From an uncultured beta proteobacterium (lineage in GTDB: Bacteria; Pseudomonadota; Gammaproteobacteria; Burkholderiales; SG8-39), in contig CADEDU010000052.1 of assembly GCA_902826155.1 (NCBI GenBank), positions 1 through 51,761 on the forward strand: 51,761 bases of DNA, given 5' to 3'. Positions 38,957 to 46,430 of the stretch are shown here, in pieces. Made by a program: the position numbers and the translations under genes. Positions within the stretch are counted from its first letter, which is position 1; each line of letters opens with the position of its first letter. The notes under the pieces were generated by a model. That model made no database searches, had not been told where the DNA came from, and was given only the letters and a program-made list of their open reading frames with translations.

Positions 38957-39190
38957 GGCTGGTTCGGGGCGCTTGTTGCTTGAAGGGAGCCCTATTGGTG
39001 CCCAGACCGGATCGGCCCGGGCGATGTCGCGACCAGAGGATGCATGACTATGCACGAGCACAGGCATTTTGCCCGCCGGTGCGAGCCCATCCTCTTCACG
39101 CGTTTTGTGCGATTCTCCCCATGCGGAATTTTACGCAGGGACTGGTGCCGTATGCACCGGATTTTCGACCGCTCCGTCCAGTACCCCGTC

Positions 39191-39229
39191 CGGCCCGAAT
39201 CGGCAAGCGCAGCCCGCCGATTCGGGCCG
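39191..39229. repeat. Perfect 14-bp inverted repeat in the divergent gap before the TonB-C-like gene
   Basis: CGGCCCGAATCGGC (39191-39204) and GCCGATTCGGGCCG (39216-39229) are exact reverse complements with an eleven-base spacer. The repeat lies between the minus-strand RDD operon and the plus-strand gene at 39372. Neither flank has a T-tract, so it is either an RNA hairpin in a leader or a two-fold protein-binding site. The rest of the 39068-39371 gap shows only short unconvincing reading frames. Confidence 0.7.
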
Positions 39230-39371
39230 CTCACCTCCGGTCGGCCAGAGCAGTCCGCGCGGACGCCGCGTTTGTCGAGCGCACCGGCGCTGTGCGACAA
39301 GTCTCGCGGCCGTGCGTCGACGTTGGATTACGATCGATGACCTCATCGCCCACTGACCAGGAGTTCCGAAC

Positions 39372-39770
39372 ATGACTCAAAGCTTGCGTCGCGCCGTGCT
39401 GGTTTCCGTCGCTTCCGTATTCGTTACCGGCGTAGCGCTTGCGCAGTCCGGCGACATGAATGGCTACAAGAGAGCGGTCGCCGAGCGCATCGCTTCGGCG
39501 TCGAAAGCCAAGCCCACCAAGGCGGGTGTGCGCGATATTTCGGTGGTGGGCTATACCATCACCACCGAAGGCAAAGTGACCGAGACCTGGATCGTGCGCG
39601 CCGCCGGCGACAAGGGCATGAATGACAAGGCGCTCGCCATGTTCAACAAGGCCCTGCCGCTGCCCACGCCGCCCGCGTCGCTGTTCGGTGATGATAAGCA
39701 GGTCAGTCTGTCGGAGGCGTTCGTGTTCACCGCTGACGGCCAATACCGTCTGCAGAGCCTGATCAAGTAG
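39372..39770 (+). CDS. Small secreted protein with TonB C-terminal-like domain
   Basis: The 132-residue product has a signal peptide (MTQSLRRAVLVSVASVFVTG, likely cut after ALA at residue 24). The mature part resembles the C-terminal domain of energy transducers: VVGYTITTEGKVTETWIVRA, a helix (KGMNDKALAMFNKALPLPTP) and the strand SEAFVFTADGQYRL. It lacks the inner-membrane anchor retained by real TonB and the proline-rich spacer, so it is probably a soluble periplasmic binding protein and not an energy transducer. CAGGAG lies before the ATG. A bidirectional terminator follows. Confidence 0.75.
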   Translation: MTQSLRRAVLVSVASVFVTGVALAQSGDMNGYKRAVAERIASASKAKPTKAGVRDISVVGYTITTEGKVTETWIVRAAGDKGMNDKALAMFNKALPLPTPPASLFGDDKQVSLSEAFVFTADGQYRLQSLIK

Positions 39771-39832
39771 TTTCCGTCCGGCATCAGCCGGAGCGCTCGT
39801 ACAAGACGAACAAACCTAGAACACGCAAAACA

Positions 39833-39871
39833 AAAGCCGCATGCGCTGCGAGGCGCATGCGGCTTTGTTTT
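39833..39871. terminator. Bidirectional terminator between the TonB-C-like gene and the small peptide gene
   Basis: AAAGCCGCATGCGC (39833-39846) pairs perfectly with GCGCATGCGGCTTT (39853-39866) around a six-base loop. GTTTTT follows on the plus strand, and the left flank CAAAACAAA gives TTTGTTTTG on the minus strand, so it can serve both converging genes. Two minor hairpins lie just to its right (GAATCG/CGATTC 39873-39891; CTGAC/GTCAG 39893-39906). Confidence 0.9.
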
Positions 39872-39924
39872 TGAATCGTTCTGAGCGATTCCCTGACTTT
39901 CGTCAGTGCCAGAGATTTGTTGCG

Positions 39925-40068
39925 CTACAGATCGGCCGGAACCGATGCTGTCTTGGCACCCGAGCCCTGCGCGTTATCGGCTGATTTCGCACCTGGGCAA
40001 GCCAAGGCGCTGCTGACGGCCAGTAACGTGACCAGCCCAGCAGCCCATCTCAGAAAGCGACTAGACAT
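39925..40068 (-). CDS. 47-residue secreted peptide or small lipoprotein
   Basis: The product begins MSSRFLRWAAGLVTLLAVSS, a textbook signal sequence, followed by ALAC and a polar 24-residue remainder. The cysteine at 24 could be a lipidation site, although alanine at -3 is not the usual lipobox residue. The ribosome site AAGGAGGTGATC is complementary to the whole anti-Shine-Dalgarno at the 16S rRNA 3' end and sits two bases before the ATG region at good spacing, strongly supporting expression. No known family was recognised. It diverges from the ankyrin gene and converges on the terminator at 39833. Confidence 0.7.
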   Translation of the reverse strand: MSSRFLRWAAGLVTLLAVSSALACPGAKSADNAQGSGAKTASVPADL

Positions 40069-40203
40069 CGGATCACCTCCTTCCATTCAAGCCCGGCACA
40101 TGCCGTGTCAGGAGACTAGCAGAGCTCGCCGTCGGTGCGAAGGGGTGCGCCGCCCCTTTGCTAGACTGCCCCCCAATTTCATCGTCACTTGATCGAACCT
40201 ACG

Positions 40204-41046
40204 ATGCATTGCAGGCGGAACGTCGGGGTCGCAGTTCTCGTCATCGTGCTGTCGCTGGCCGGTCCGGCGCAGGCGCAGCGTGTCGCGGACCTGTTCCGCG
40301 CGGCTGCCTCGGGCGATGCTGCGCAGATCAGCAAATTGCTGGCTGCGGGTATCAGTCCCAACTACCGCGATCCCGAAGGGGATACCGCGTTGCTGATCGC
40401 CGCGCAGGAAGGCCAGGTCGATGCAGCCAAAGCATTGCTTGCGGGCGGCGCTGACGCGAAGGTAGTCAGCGCGAACGGCTCGAGCGCGCTCCACCTGGCG
40501 GCGCGCAGCGGCAAAGCGGAGCTGGTCACGCTTCTCCTTGGACGAGGGCTCGATGCCAACGCGCGCACCAAGGGCGGTGAGACCCCTCTCTATCTCGCGG
40601 CCGAAAGTGGCCAGCTGGGCGCCGTGCAGGAACTGTTGCGTCGCAAGGCCGATCTGAAGCAGCTCACCGAGAACGGCGAATCGGTGCTGCATGGTGCGGC
40701 GCTCGGGGGCAATCCCGAGGTGATTCAGTTGTTGGCCGGACGCGGCGCGGAGCTCGGTTCGCGCAACAAGGACGGCGAAGCGCCTTTGTTCTGGGCGGCG
40801 GCATCGGGCCACCTGGGGGCGGCGCAGGCGCTCGTCCTGCGTGGTGCGCCGATCAACGCGTTCGACAACAAAGGCAACACCGCGCTCCACGGTGCGGCGG
40901 CGAGCGGTCATGCCGAAGTCGTGCGCTATCTGCTGTTTCGCAAATCTGACGCGACGATCAAGAACCTCGCCGGCAAGACGGCTGTCGAGTTGGCGCGCGA
41001 GCGTCGCCACGACGACGTGGTTCAGGCGTTCACCGAGAAACGCTGA
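40204..41046 (+). CDS. Secreted ankyrin-repeat protein
   Basis: The 280-residue product opens with a signal peptide (MHCRRNVGVAVLVIVLSLAG, cleavage likely after AQA at 24). About seven to eight ankyrin repeats follow, each with the GxTALxxAAxxGxxxxVxxLLxxGA pattern (for example GDTALLIAAQEGQVDAAKAL and GNTALHGAAASGHAEVVRYL). Ankyrin repeats bind protein partners. Export suggests a periplasmic target. A TTG at 40189 would add five residues ahead of the signal, so I prefer the ATG. It precedes maoC-like and dehydrogenase genes by 48 bases but need not share their function. Confidence 0.88.
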   Translation: MHCRRNVGVAVLVIVLSLAGPAQAQRVADLFRAAASGDAAQISKLLAAGISPNYRDPEGDTALLIAAQEGQVDAAKALLAGGADAKVVSANGSSALHLAARSGKAELVTLLLGRGLDANARTKGGETPLYLAAESGQLGAVQELLRRKADLKQLTENGESVLHGAALGGNPEVIQLLAGRGAELGSRNKDGEAPLFWAAASGHLGAAQALVLRGAPINAFDNKGNTALHGAAASGHAEVVRYLLFRKSDATIKNLAGKTAVELARERRHDDVVQAFTEKR

Positions 41047-41094
41047 GCGTCCGTACAAGCGAAGCCACCCGGACCAAGGAAGTGGAACTGGCCC

Positions 41095-41574
41095 ATGCCG
41101 ATCAACACCATCCATTCGATCGAGCAACTGCGTGGCTTCGTCGGTCGCCCGGTGCACACCAGCTGGCAGGCCGTGACGCAGGCGATGATCGACCAGTTCG
41201 CGCAGGCGACGCACGATCACCAGTGGATCCACGTCGATCCTGAACGCGCGCGCCGCGAATCTCCATTCGGCGCACCGATCGCGCACGGGTTCCTGTCGAT
41301 GTCGCTGTTGGCCGGCATGCTGTACGAAGCCTTCGATCTGGAGCGACTGGGCTTCGGTGTGAACTACGGCTTCAACCGGTTGCGTTTCGTCGCGCCGGTG
41401 GCGGCCGGCAGCCGGGTGCGTGCGCGATTCACGCTGCAAGCGCTTGAATCGTTGGCGGCTGCCGCCGGACAGGGACCCGGTGTGCACATGGTGTGGGACG
41501 TGGCACTGGAACGCGAGGGCGAGGATCGCCCGGCGCTCATCGCCGAGTGGCTCGGCCGCCGATACGCGCAGTGA
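41095..41574 (+). CDS. MaoC-like (R)-specific hydratase
   Basis: This 159-residue hot-dog-fold enzyme has the hydratase-2 signature: D41 and H46 in ATHDHQWIHVDPERA, followed by SPFGAPIAHGFLSMSL. Such proteins hydrate trans-2-enoyl-CoA to (R)-3-hydroxyacyl-CoA and often feed polyhydroxyalkanoate synthesis or fatty-acid degradation. The NodN subgroup is similar, and the exact substrate cannot be told. The stop overlaps the GTG of the next gene (GTGA), so the two are translationally coupled. Confidence 0.88.
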   Translation: MPINTIHSIEQLRGFVGRPVHTSWQAVTQAMIDQFAQATHDHQWIHVDPERARRESPFGAPIAHGFLSMSLLAGMLYEAFDLERLGFGVNYGFNRLRFVAPVAAGSRVRARFTLQALESLAAAAGQGPGVHMVWDVALEREGEDRPALIAEWLGRRYAQ

Positions 41575-42551
41575 GCGCCGTGAAGCGGGTCGGCATCGTC
41601 GGGATCGGGGCCATGGGCCTGGCGATCACGCAGCGCTTGCGTGAACGCGGCTTCGCCCTCACGGTGTGCGACATCGATGCTGCGCGCGAACGGCTGGCCG
41701 TGCGCAGCGGTGCGTCCATCGCCCAATCGTCGGCGCAGTTGGCAAGCGAATGTCCGATCGTACTGAGCGTGGTGGTCGATGCGCGTCAAACCGAACGCGT
41801 GGTGTTTGCACGCAACGGACTTGCGCAGGCGATGCAGCCCGGGGCCGTCTTGATGATCTGCAGCACGCTCGCGCCGGCGTATGTGGCGGGCGTGGCAAGT
41901 CGGTTGCGCGCGCGCGGCGTGCATGTGCTCGACACTCCGATGTCGGGCGGACCGGTGCGTGCGCGAGCCGGCACGATGAGTCTGATGGTGGCCGGGCCCA
42001 AGCCTGCGCGCACGATCGCGCGATCGGTCCTCGCGGCGATGTCCAACCAGCGCTTCGAGTGGGGCGAGCGCGCCGGAGCGGCCGCGGCCGCGAAGATCAC
42101 CAACAACCTGCTCGCCGGGGCCAATCTCGCCGCGGCCGCCGAGGGTTTGGCGTTGGGCGTAAAGCTGGGGCTGGATCCGCGCCGGCTGCTCGATCTCTTC
42201 AATGTGAGCTCCGGCCAGAGCTGGATCGGCGAAGACCGGCTGCGCCGCGCCCTCGCCGACGATTACGCGCCGCGCGCTGCGACCACGCTCCTGTTCAAGG
42301 ATCTGGGCATCGCGATCGACGCCGCACGCACTGCGAAGGCGGGCGCTGCAATGGCGCGCGTGGCGCGCGGCGTGTTCGGCCGGGCGATCGCGGCGGGCTG
42401 GGCCGAATACGACGATGCAGCGTTGTATCCCGTGGCATTGGGCGCCACGCCACGCCCGCGAGGCCGCGTTGCGGTCAAGCGAGTTGCCAGCGGCCGACCA
42501 GCCACACGACGATCGAGAACGTCACCACCGACAAAGCGGTCGAGGCCATGA
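41571..42551 (+). CDS. 3-hydroxyisobutyrate dehydrogenase-like NAD(P)-dependent oxidoreductase (GTG start)
   Basis: The 326-residue enzyme has the Rossmann motif VGIVGIGAMG (7-16), the substrate loop TPMSGGPVRARAGTMSLMVAG and the catalytic lysine K175 in AKITNNLLAGANLAAAAEG. These place it in the beta-hydroxyacid dehydrogenase family, which oxidises 3-hydroxyisobutyrate, tartronate semialdehyde and similar compounds. The GTG at 41571 overlaps the hydratase stop, and GTG 41580 is an alternative. The last about 35 residues (RGRVAVKRVASGRPATRRSR) are basic, unlike the family, and their codons overlap the convergent permease gene by 77 bases. Confidence 0.88.
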   Translation: MSAVKRVGIVGIGAMGLAITQRLRERGFALTVCDIDAARERLAVRSGASIAQSSAQLASECPIVLSVVVDARQTERVVFARNGLAQAMQPGAVLMICSTLAPAYVAGVASRLRARGVHVLDTPMSGGPVRARAGTMSLMVAGPKPARTIARSVLAAMSNQRFEWGERAGAAAAAKITNNLLAGANLAAAAEGLALGVKLGLDPRRLLDLFNVSSGQSWIGEDRLRRALADDYAPRAATTLLFKDLGIAIDAARTAKAGAAMARVARGVFGRAIAAGWAEYDDAALYPVALGATPRPRGRVAVKRVASGRPATRRSRTSPPTKRSRP

Positions 42552-43425
42552 TCGCCGCGGAATAGATCTCGGGGCGCGCCACGTAGCTGCGGCTGAACAT
42601 GTACACGTTGATGCCGGTGGGCAGCGCCGCCACGGCAATACCGACCACCAAGTGGAACGGGGGCAGCGGCAGCAGGTACAGACCGATCAGCGCGAACAGG
42701 ATCGGATGAAAGACCAGCTTGCCAAGCGCCATCAGTGCGATCTCGTCGGCGTGCTCCATGCGCGTGCGATGCAGCGCGAGCGATGCGCCGAGCACGAACA
42801 GCGCCACCGGCGGTCCGGCCTGGGCGAGCGTGGTGACCAGCGACGATAGCGGTCCGGGCATGGTCAGCCCCGAGGCGGCAACGAGCAGCGCGAGCAGCAT
42901 CGCGATCAGAAACGGATTGGCGTAGAAGGTGCGGGCGACGGTGCGGACCAGCGCGCTCGTCGATTGCGGCTTGGCCGAGGCGAGATCGGCCATGACAAAC
43001 CCGAGCGGATAGAGGATCAGCATGTCCGCGAACAAGGTGAGGGCGAGCGGTGCCATCGCTTGCTCGCCGAACAGCGCCGGCATCAGCGGGATCGCCAGGA
43101 AGCCATTGTTGGCCTGCACCGAGCCGAAGCTGTGAAACACCGCCTCCGGGCGCCCGAGGCGGTACACGCGCCTGAACACCAGGCGTAGCAGCGCGAACAA
43201 CAGCACCGTCGACAGTGCGTAGGCCAGCAGCAAGCGCGGATTGGCCAACTCGGCGAAGTCGCGCGTGGCGATGCCGCGAAACAGCAGTGCCGGTAATGGA
43301 AACCAGTAGACGAACTTGGTGAGTCCCTCCACGTCGGAGCGCACGATCACGCCGCGGCGCGCGGCGAGGTAGCCAAGCCCGATCAGCGCGAAGAACGGCA
43401 GAACGACCTGGAGGATGGCTTGCAT
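42475..43425 (-). CDS. AEC family transporter (auxin-efflux-carrier type permease)
   Basis: The 316-residue protein has about ten hydrophobic helices in the two-half AEC arrangement: LPFFALIGLGYLAARRGVI at the start, the conserved QANNGFLAIPLMPALFG near the middle of the first half, and ALPTGINVYMFSRSY in the second. Members export or import organic anions such as malate or malonate. The substrate is not deducible. Its 3' end overlaps the dehydrogenase gene convergently. The ATG at 43425 is just two bases from the end of the DUF1439 gene, so they are likely cotranscribed. Confidence 0.92.
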   Translation of the reverse strand: MQAILQVVLPFFALIGLGYLAARRGVIVRSDVEGLTKFVYWFPLPALLFRGIATRDFAELANPRLLLAYALSTVLLFALLRLVFRRVYRLGRPEAVFHSFGSVQANNGFLAIPLMPALFGEQAMAPLALTLFADMLILYPLGFVMADLASAKPQSTSALVRTVARTFYANPFLIAMLLALLVAASGLTMPGPLSSLVTTLAQAGPPVALFVLGASLALHRTRMEHADEIALMALGKLVFHPILFALIGLYLLPLPPFHLVVGIAVAALPTGINVYMFSRSYVARPEIYSAAIMASTALSVVTFSIVVWLVGRWQLA

Positions 43426-43427
43426 GT

Positions 43428-44060
43428 CTAGCGCGGCACCAGATCGACGATCAGCCGATCGGCGTCCATGCGGATGGCCTTGGGGTCGATGGCGACGCCG
43501 CCCACGCGCAAGTCTTCCGGCTTGAACGTATGCAGCGGCGTGCGATCGAAGAATTCCGGGCCGAGCGCGTTGGCGATGTCGCGCACCTGCCTGACGATGC
43601 TCGGAGACAGTCCGTCCAGCTCCAGCAGTTCGAGTCGTGCGGCGCCCAGCAGGACTGAGCGCGAACTGCTTTCATAGCGGGGCACACCGGACAGCTTCAT
43701 CGAGCCGGTGTAAGCGCGCGCAGCGAGCGGCGATCGCAAGGTCACGTCGAACAGCGTCGACAGGCGATTCGCACTCGGGTCGAGCCCCAGGCGCGGGTGG
43801 TTGAGCTCGATGTCGATTACCCCCAGCAGCGACTTCTTGTACGGCATGCGCTGGGTCAGTCTGGTCTGCAATTCGGCCACGCTGATGCCGTAGCTCTGCG
43901 GAATGAACGCGCTGCAGGCGAACAGCGTGCATCCGAGCAGCGCCGTCAGCGCCATTGCGCAGCAGCGACGCAGGCGGTGCTTGGCATTGGCACCATCGAC
44001 TCGCGCATCGCGCGCGAGCCAGTCCGGCCGTGTGCGGTTAGCGGACCAGTCCAGCTGCAT
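43428..44060 (-). CDS. DUF1439 family lipoprotein
   Basis: The mature part matches DUF1439 as I remember it: ISVAELQTRLTQRMPYKKS, HPRLGLDPSANRLSTLFDV and ELLELDGLSPSIVRQVRD. A lipoprotein signal is visible (KHRLRRCCAMALTALLGCTL followed by FAC). I start at ATG 44060, giving 210 residues and a long n-region that includes the basic residues before the hydrophobic core. ATG 43955 (175 residues) would remove them. The gene overlaps the end of the transporter at 44038 by 23 bases and is followed two bases later by the AEC permease. Related proteins are outer-membrane-attached and of unknown function. Confidence 0.75.
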   Translation of the reverse strand: MQLDWSANRTRPDWLARDARVDGANAKHRLRRCCAMALTALLGCTLFACSAFIPQSYGISVAELQTRLTQRMPYKKSLLGVIDIELNHPRLGLDPSANRLSTLFDVTLRSPLAARAYTGSMKLSGVPRYESSSRSVLLGAARLELLELDGLSPSIVRQVRDIANALGPEFFDRTPLHTFKPEDLRVGGVAIDPKAIRMDADRLIVDLVPR

Positions 44061-45366
44061 GTTGAGCCTGACCAGACGCGGGCGATTGGGCGAGCATGCC
44101 TTGCTGGCGCGCCAACAGCCACGCCAGGGCGCTCCAGGCGATCGCAACTGGCACGACCGTGAGCGCGAGTGCCGTGCCGGTTGCACCGAATGCTTTCAGC
44201 GCGTTGACCGCCCAGCCGCTCAGCACGGTGCCGCCGCGGGTGACGGCGGTATCGATGAAGTTCTTCGCCTTGTACTTGTCCTCGCGGTCGACCACGGTGA
44301 ACAGCACTTCGCGTCCCGGTTTGGAGATCGCGTACTCGCCGGCGCGCCGCACCACGTCGAACACGATCAGCAACGCCAGGCTGGGCGCGAACGCCAGCCC
44401 CAGAAAGCCAAGCAGGTTGATCACCGGCAGGAACACCAGCGCGGCACTCAGGCCGAAGCGTTCGATCACGCGATTGGTGACGAACAGCTGGGTGAGCAGC
44501 GACACCACGCTCACCACCTGCTCGATCCGCGCTGCAAGCTGAGTACGCTCCAGCGGTGAGGCGATCGATTCGCCGAGCACGCGCGCGATCTCCAGATCGA
44601 GCACGATGCCGCTGTAGGTCCACAGCAGCACGTAGACCGAAATGCCACCCAGGTAAGGCGTGCTGATCGCCTGCTGAATACCCGAGAGCAGATGGCCCTG
44701 CACGAGCTGTTCCTGCGCGGCGACGCGAACCGGAGTTGCGGTGGAAGCTGCCCAGCGACGCAATCCGGCGATGCATATCAGGCAGCCGGACAGAAACAGC
44801 GCTGAGACCAGCATCAAGTTGGCGATACCAAGTGTCGTTGCCGCGAACGCTGGCACGCCCGCGCCGACGATCGCGCCGAGACTGCCGCCGGCCGAGATCA
44901 CCGCGAACAGGCGTTTGCCCTGGCTCGCGCTGAACAGATCGGCCATGTAGCTCCAGAACACCGACACCACGAACAGGTTGAACACCGAGAGCCAGACGAA
45001 GAACGTCTTGGCGACCCAAGGCGCCTGCAAACCTGCTTCGAACAGCACGTAGAAACCAAGCAGGTTGACGACGAAGAACGCGTAGATGCCGGGCAGCAGA
45101 ATCCGGCGCGGCACGTTGGCGATGAGCCAGCCGAAGATGGGTTGAATCGCAAGCATCACGAGGAACGTGGCGGTCATCAGCCACGGCAGTCGTTGTACTC
45201 CGGTCTGGATGCCCATTTCGGTCCGCACCGGACGCAGCACGTAGTAGCTGGCGAGCAGCAGAAAAAAATAGCCGAACGACCACAGCAACCCGCGCCACTC
45301 ATGCGGCTCGATCCGGAACAGCCGGCGAAGGCGGTCGACGCTGTCTGGGCTGGTGATCGTGCTCAT
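44038..45366 (-). CDS. NTP/NDP exchange-type or MFS transporter
   Basis: The 442-residue protein has about twelve transmembrane helices and the features of the bacterial ATP/ADP translocase-related family: EWRGLLWSFGYFFLLLASYY, VLRPVRTEMGI near residue 44, and DREDKYKAKNFIDTAVTRGG in the second half. True nucleotide exchangers are known from Chlamydia, Rickettsia and plastids. The homologues in free-living bacteria are untested, so the substrate may differ. It heads a minus-strand unit with the lipoprotein and the AEC permease. Confidence 0.85.
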   Translation of the reverse strand: MSTITSPDSVDRLRRLFRIEPHEWRGLLWSFGYFFLLLASYYVLRPVRTEMGIQTGVQRLPWLMTATFLVMLAIQPIFGWLIANVPRRILLPGIYAFFVVNLLGFYVLFEAGLQAPWVAKTFFVWLSVFNLFVVSVFWSYMADLFSASQGKRLFAVISAGGSLGAIVGAGVPAFAATTLGIANLMLVSALFLSGCLICIAGLRRWAASTATPVRVAAQEQLVQGHLLSGIQQAISTPYLGGISVYVLLWTYSGIVLDLEIARVLGESIASPLERTQLAARIEQVVSVVSLLTQLFVTNRVIERFGLSAALVFLPVINLLGFLGLAFAPSLALLIVFDVVRRAGEYAISKPGREVLFTVVDREDKYKAKNFIDTAVTRGGTVLSGWAVNALKAFGATGTALALTVVPVAIAWSALAWLLARQQGMLAQSPASGQAQHAAGLVR

Positions 45367-45414
45367 TGCGCGTCGGCTTGGCAGTGCAACGAGAACCGAC
45401 CGGCTGGGCCCGCG

Positions 45415-46050
45415 CTACGGGGCGAGTCGTTCAATGGTCCAGCTGGCCCTCGCACCGCCTCGGTAGGCGATGCGATCGTGCAGTCGATTGGGGCGCCCTT
45501 GCCAGAACTCGAAGTAGTGCGGCCGCAGTCGGTAGCCGCCCCAGTGCTCGGGCCGCGCAACGCTTTCGCCCAGGTTGTGTTCGGCGTCGGCGAAGCGTTG
45601 TTCCAGGTACGCACGGTCCGGCACCACCGCACTTTGCGGCGACACCACCGCTCCGATGCGGCTTCCCAACGGGCGACTGACGAAGTAGGCGTCGGATTCG
45701 TCGGCGCTCACGTGTTCGACATTGCCTTCGAGCCGAACCTGTCGCTCGAGTTCGGACCAGTAGAACGTGATGGCGGCGCGGTCGTTGGCTTTGAGCTCTG
45801 CGGCCTTGCGTCCGCGATAGCTCGTGTAGAAGACCAGGCCACGCGCGTCGTGCCCCTTGAGCAGCACCATGCGACACGAGGGTTGGCCATCGGCACTCAC
45901 TGTCGCCAGCGACATCGCTGTCGGTTCAAGGACTTGCGCCGACACCGCCGCCTGCAACCAGTGCTCGAACTGCGCCATCGGATCGGCGTCCACATCGCCG
46001 ATATCGAGGCTCGCTCGGGCGTACTCGCGGCGCAGTTCAGCGACGTTCAT
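45415..46050 (-). CDS. pdxH: Pyridoxamine/pyridoxine 5'-phosphate oxidase
   Basis: This FMN enzyme (211 residues) makes pyridoxal 5'-phosphate from PNP or PMP in the final step of vitamin B6 biosynthesis and salvage. ATG 46050 gives MNVAELRREYARASLDIGDV, the family start, although the frame is open 190 bases further. FMN-binding residues lie in SCRMVLLKGHDARGLVFYTS and GRKAAELKAND. The substrate-binding C-terminus is intact (WGGYRLRPHYFEFWQGRPNR, then LHDR and W-IERLAP). AGGA lies about ten bases upstream. It appears to be a single-gene unit divergent from the SWIB gene. Confidence 0.97.
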   Translation of the reverse strand: MNVAELRREYARASLDIGDVDADPMAQFEHWLQAAVSAQVLEPTAMSLATVSADGQPSCRMVLLKGHDARGLVFYTSYRGRKAAELKANDRAAITFYWSELERQVRLEGNVEHVSADESDAYFVSRPLGSRIGAVVSPQSAVVPDRAYLEQRFADAEHNLGESVARPEHWGGYRLRPHYFEFWQGRPNRLHDRIAYRGGARASWTIERLAP

Positions 46051-46189
46051 CAGGCGAATCCTGCCTTCGAGAGTGTGAGGACCGCAGCGTCCGGAGTGCG
46101 GTCCGGGCCGAGATTCTACCCACCACGCTGCCACGCTTCGCATGATCGCAGGCGATTCAACGCGCACATCGATGCTGTTGCGAACGCGT

Positions 46190-46236
46190 TTTCTCCTGGG
46201 ACGATTGGCGTTTTCCCTAGGAGAAACTCGTTGACA
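46190..46236 (+). promoter_or_regulatory. Hairpin and TTGACA box upstream of the SWIB gene, in the 46051-46430 gap
   Basis: TTTCTCCTGGGA (46190-46201) and TCCCTAGGAGAAA (46214-46226) form an imperfect inverted repeat with one bulged base. A perfect -35 box TTGACA follows at 46231-46236. A weak -10 (CATTCT, 46255-46260) lies 18 bases later. The repeat could be an operator just upstream of the -35 box. The remaining gap shows no gene and would also carry the divergent pdxH promoter. Confidence 0.4.
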
Positions 46237-46430
46237 AGCCAAAGAACGTTACGGCATTCTCGCGCCGCCCCTTGCGTTGGTGCGTGAGGGCGAAGGCAAA
46301 GATGTCGGCGTGAGTGACGCTCAGTGGTTGCAACGGAGAATGCAGGTTCTTCGTTGATCGATTCGAATGACCGCGCTGCTCTCACCGATGAAATCGGCGA
46401 ACTTCGCTAGTCGAACTGGAGGCATCAAAT

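Noticed and set aside
38992..39300. Minus-strand 102-codon frame upstream of the RDD gene
   Set aside because: Arg/Ser-rich, not homologous, and overlaps the palindrome region. A real gene is unlikely.
40066..40082. Plus-strand GGATCACCTCCTT looks like a 16S rRNA 3' end
   Set aside because: No rRNA sequence precedes it. It is the complement of the strong ribosome site of the minus-strand small gene.
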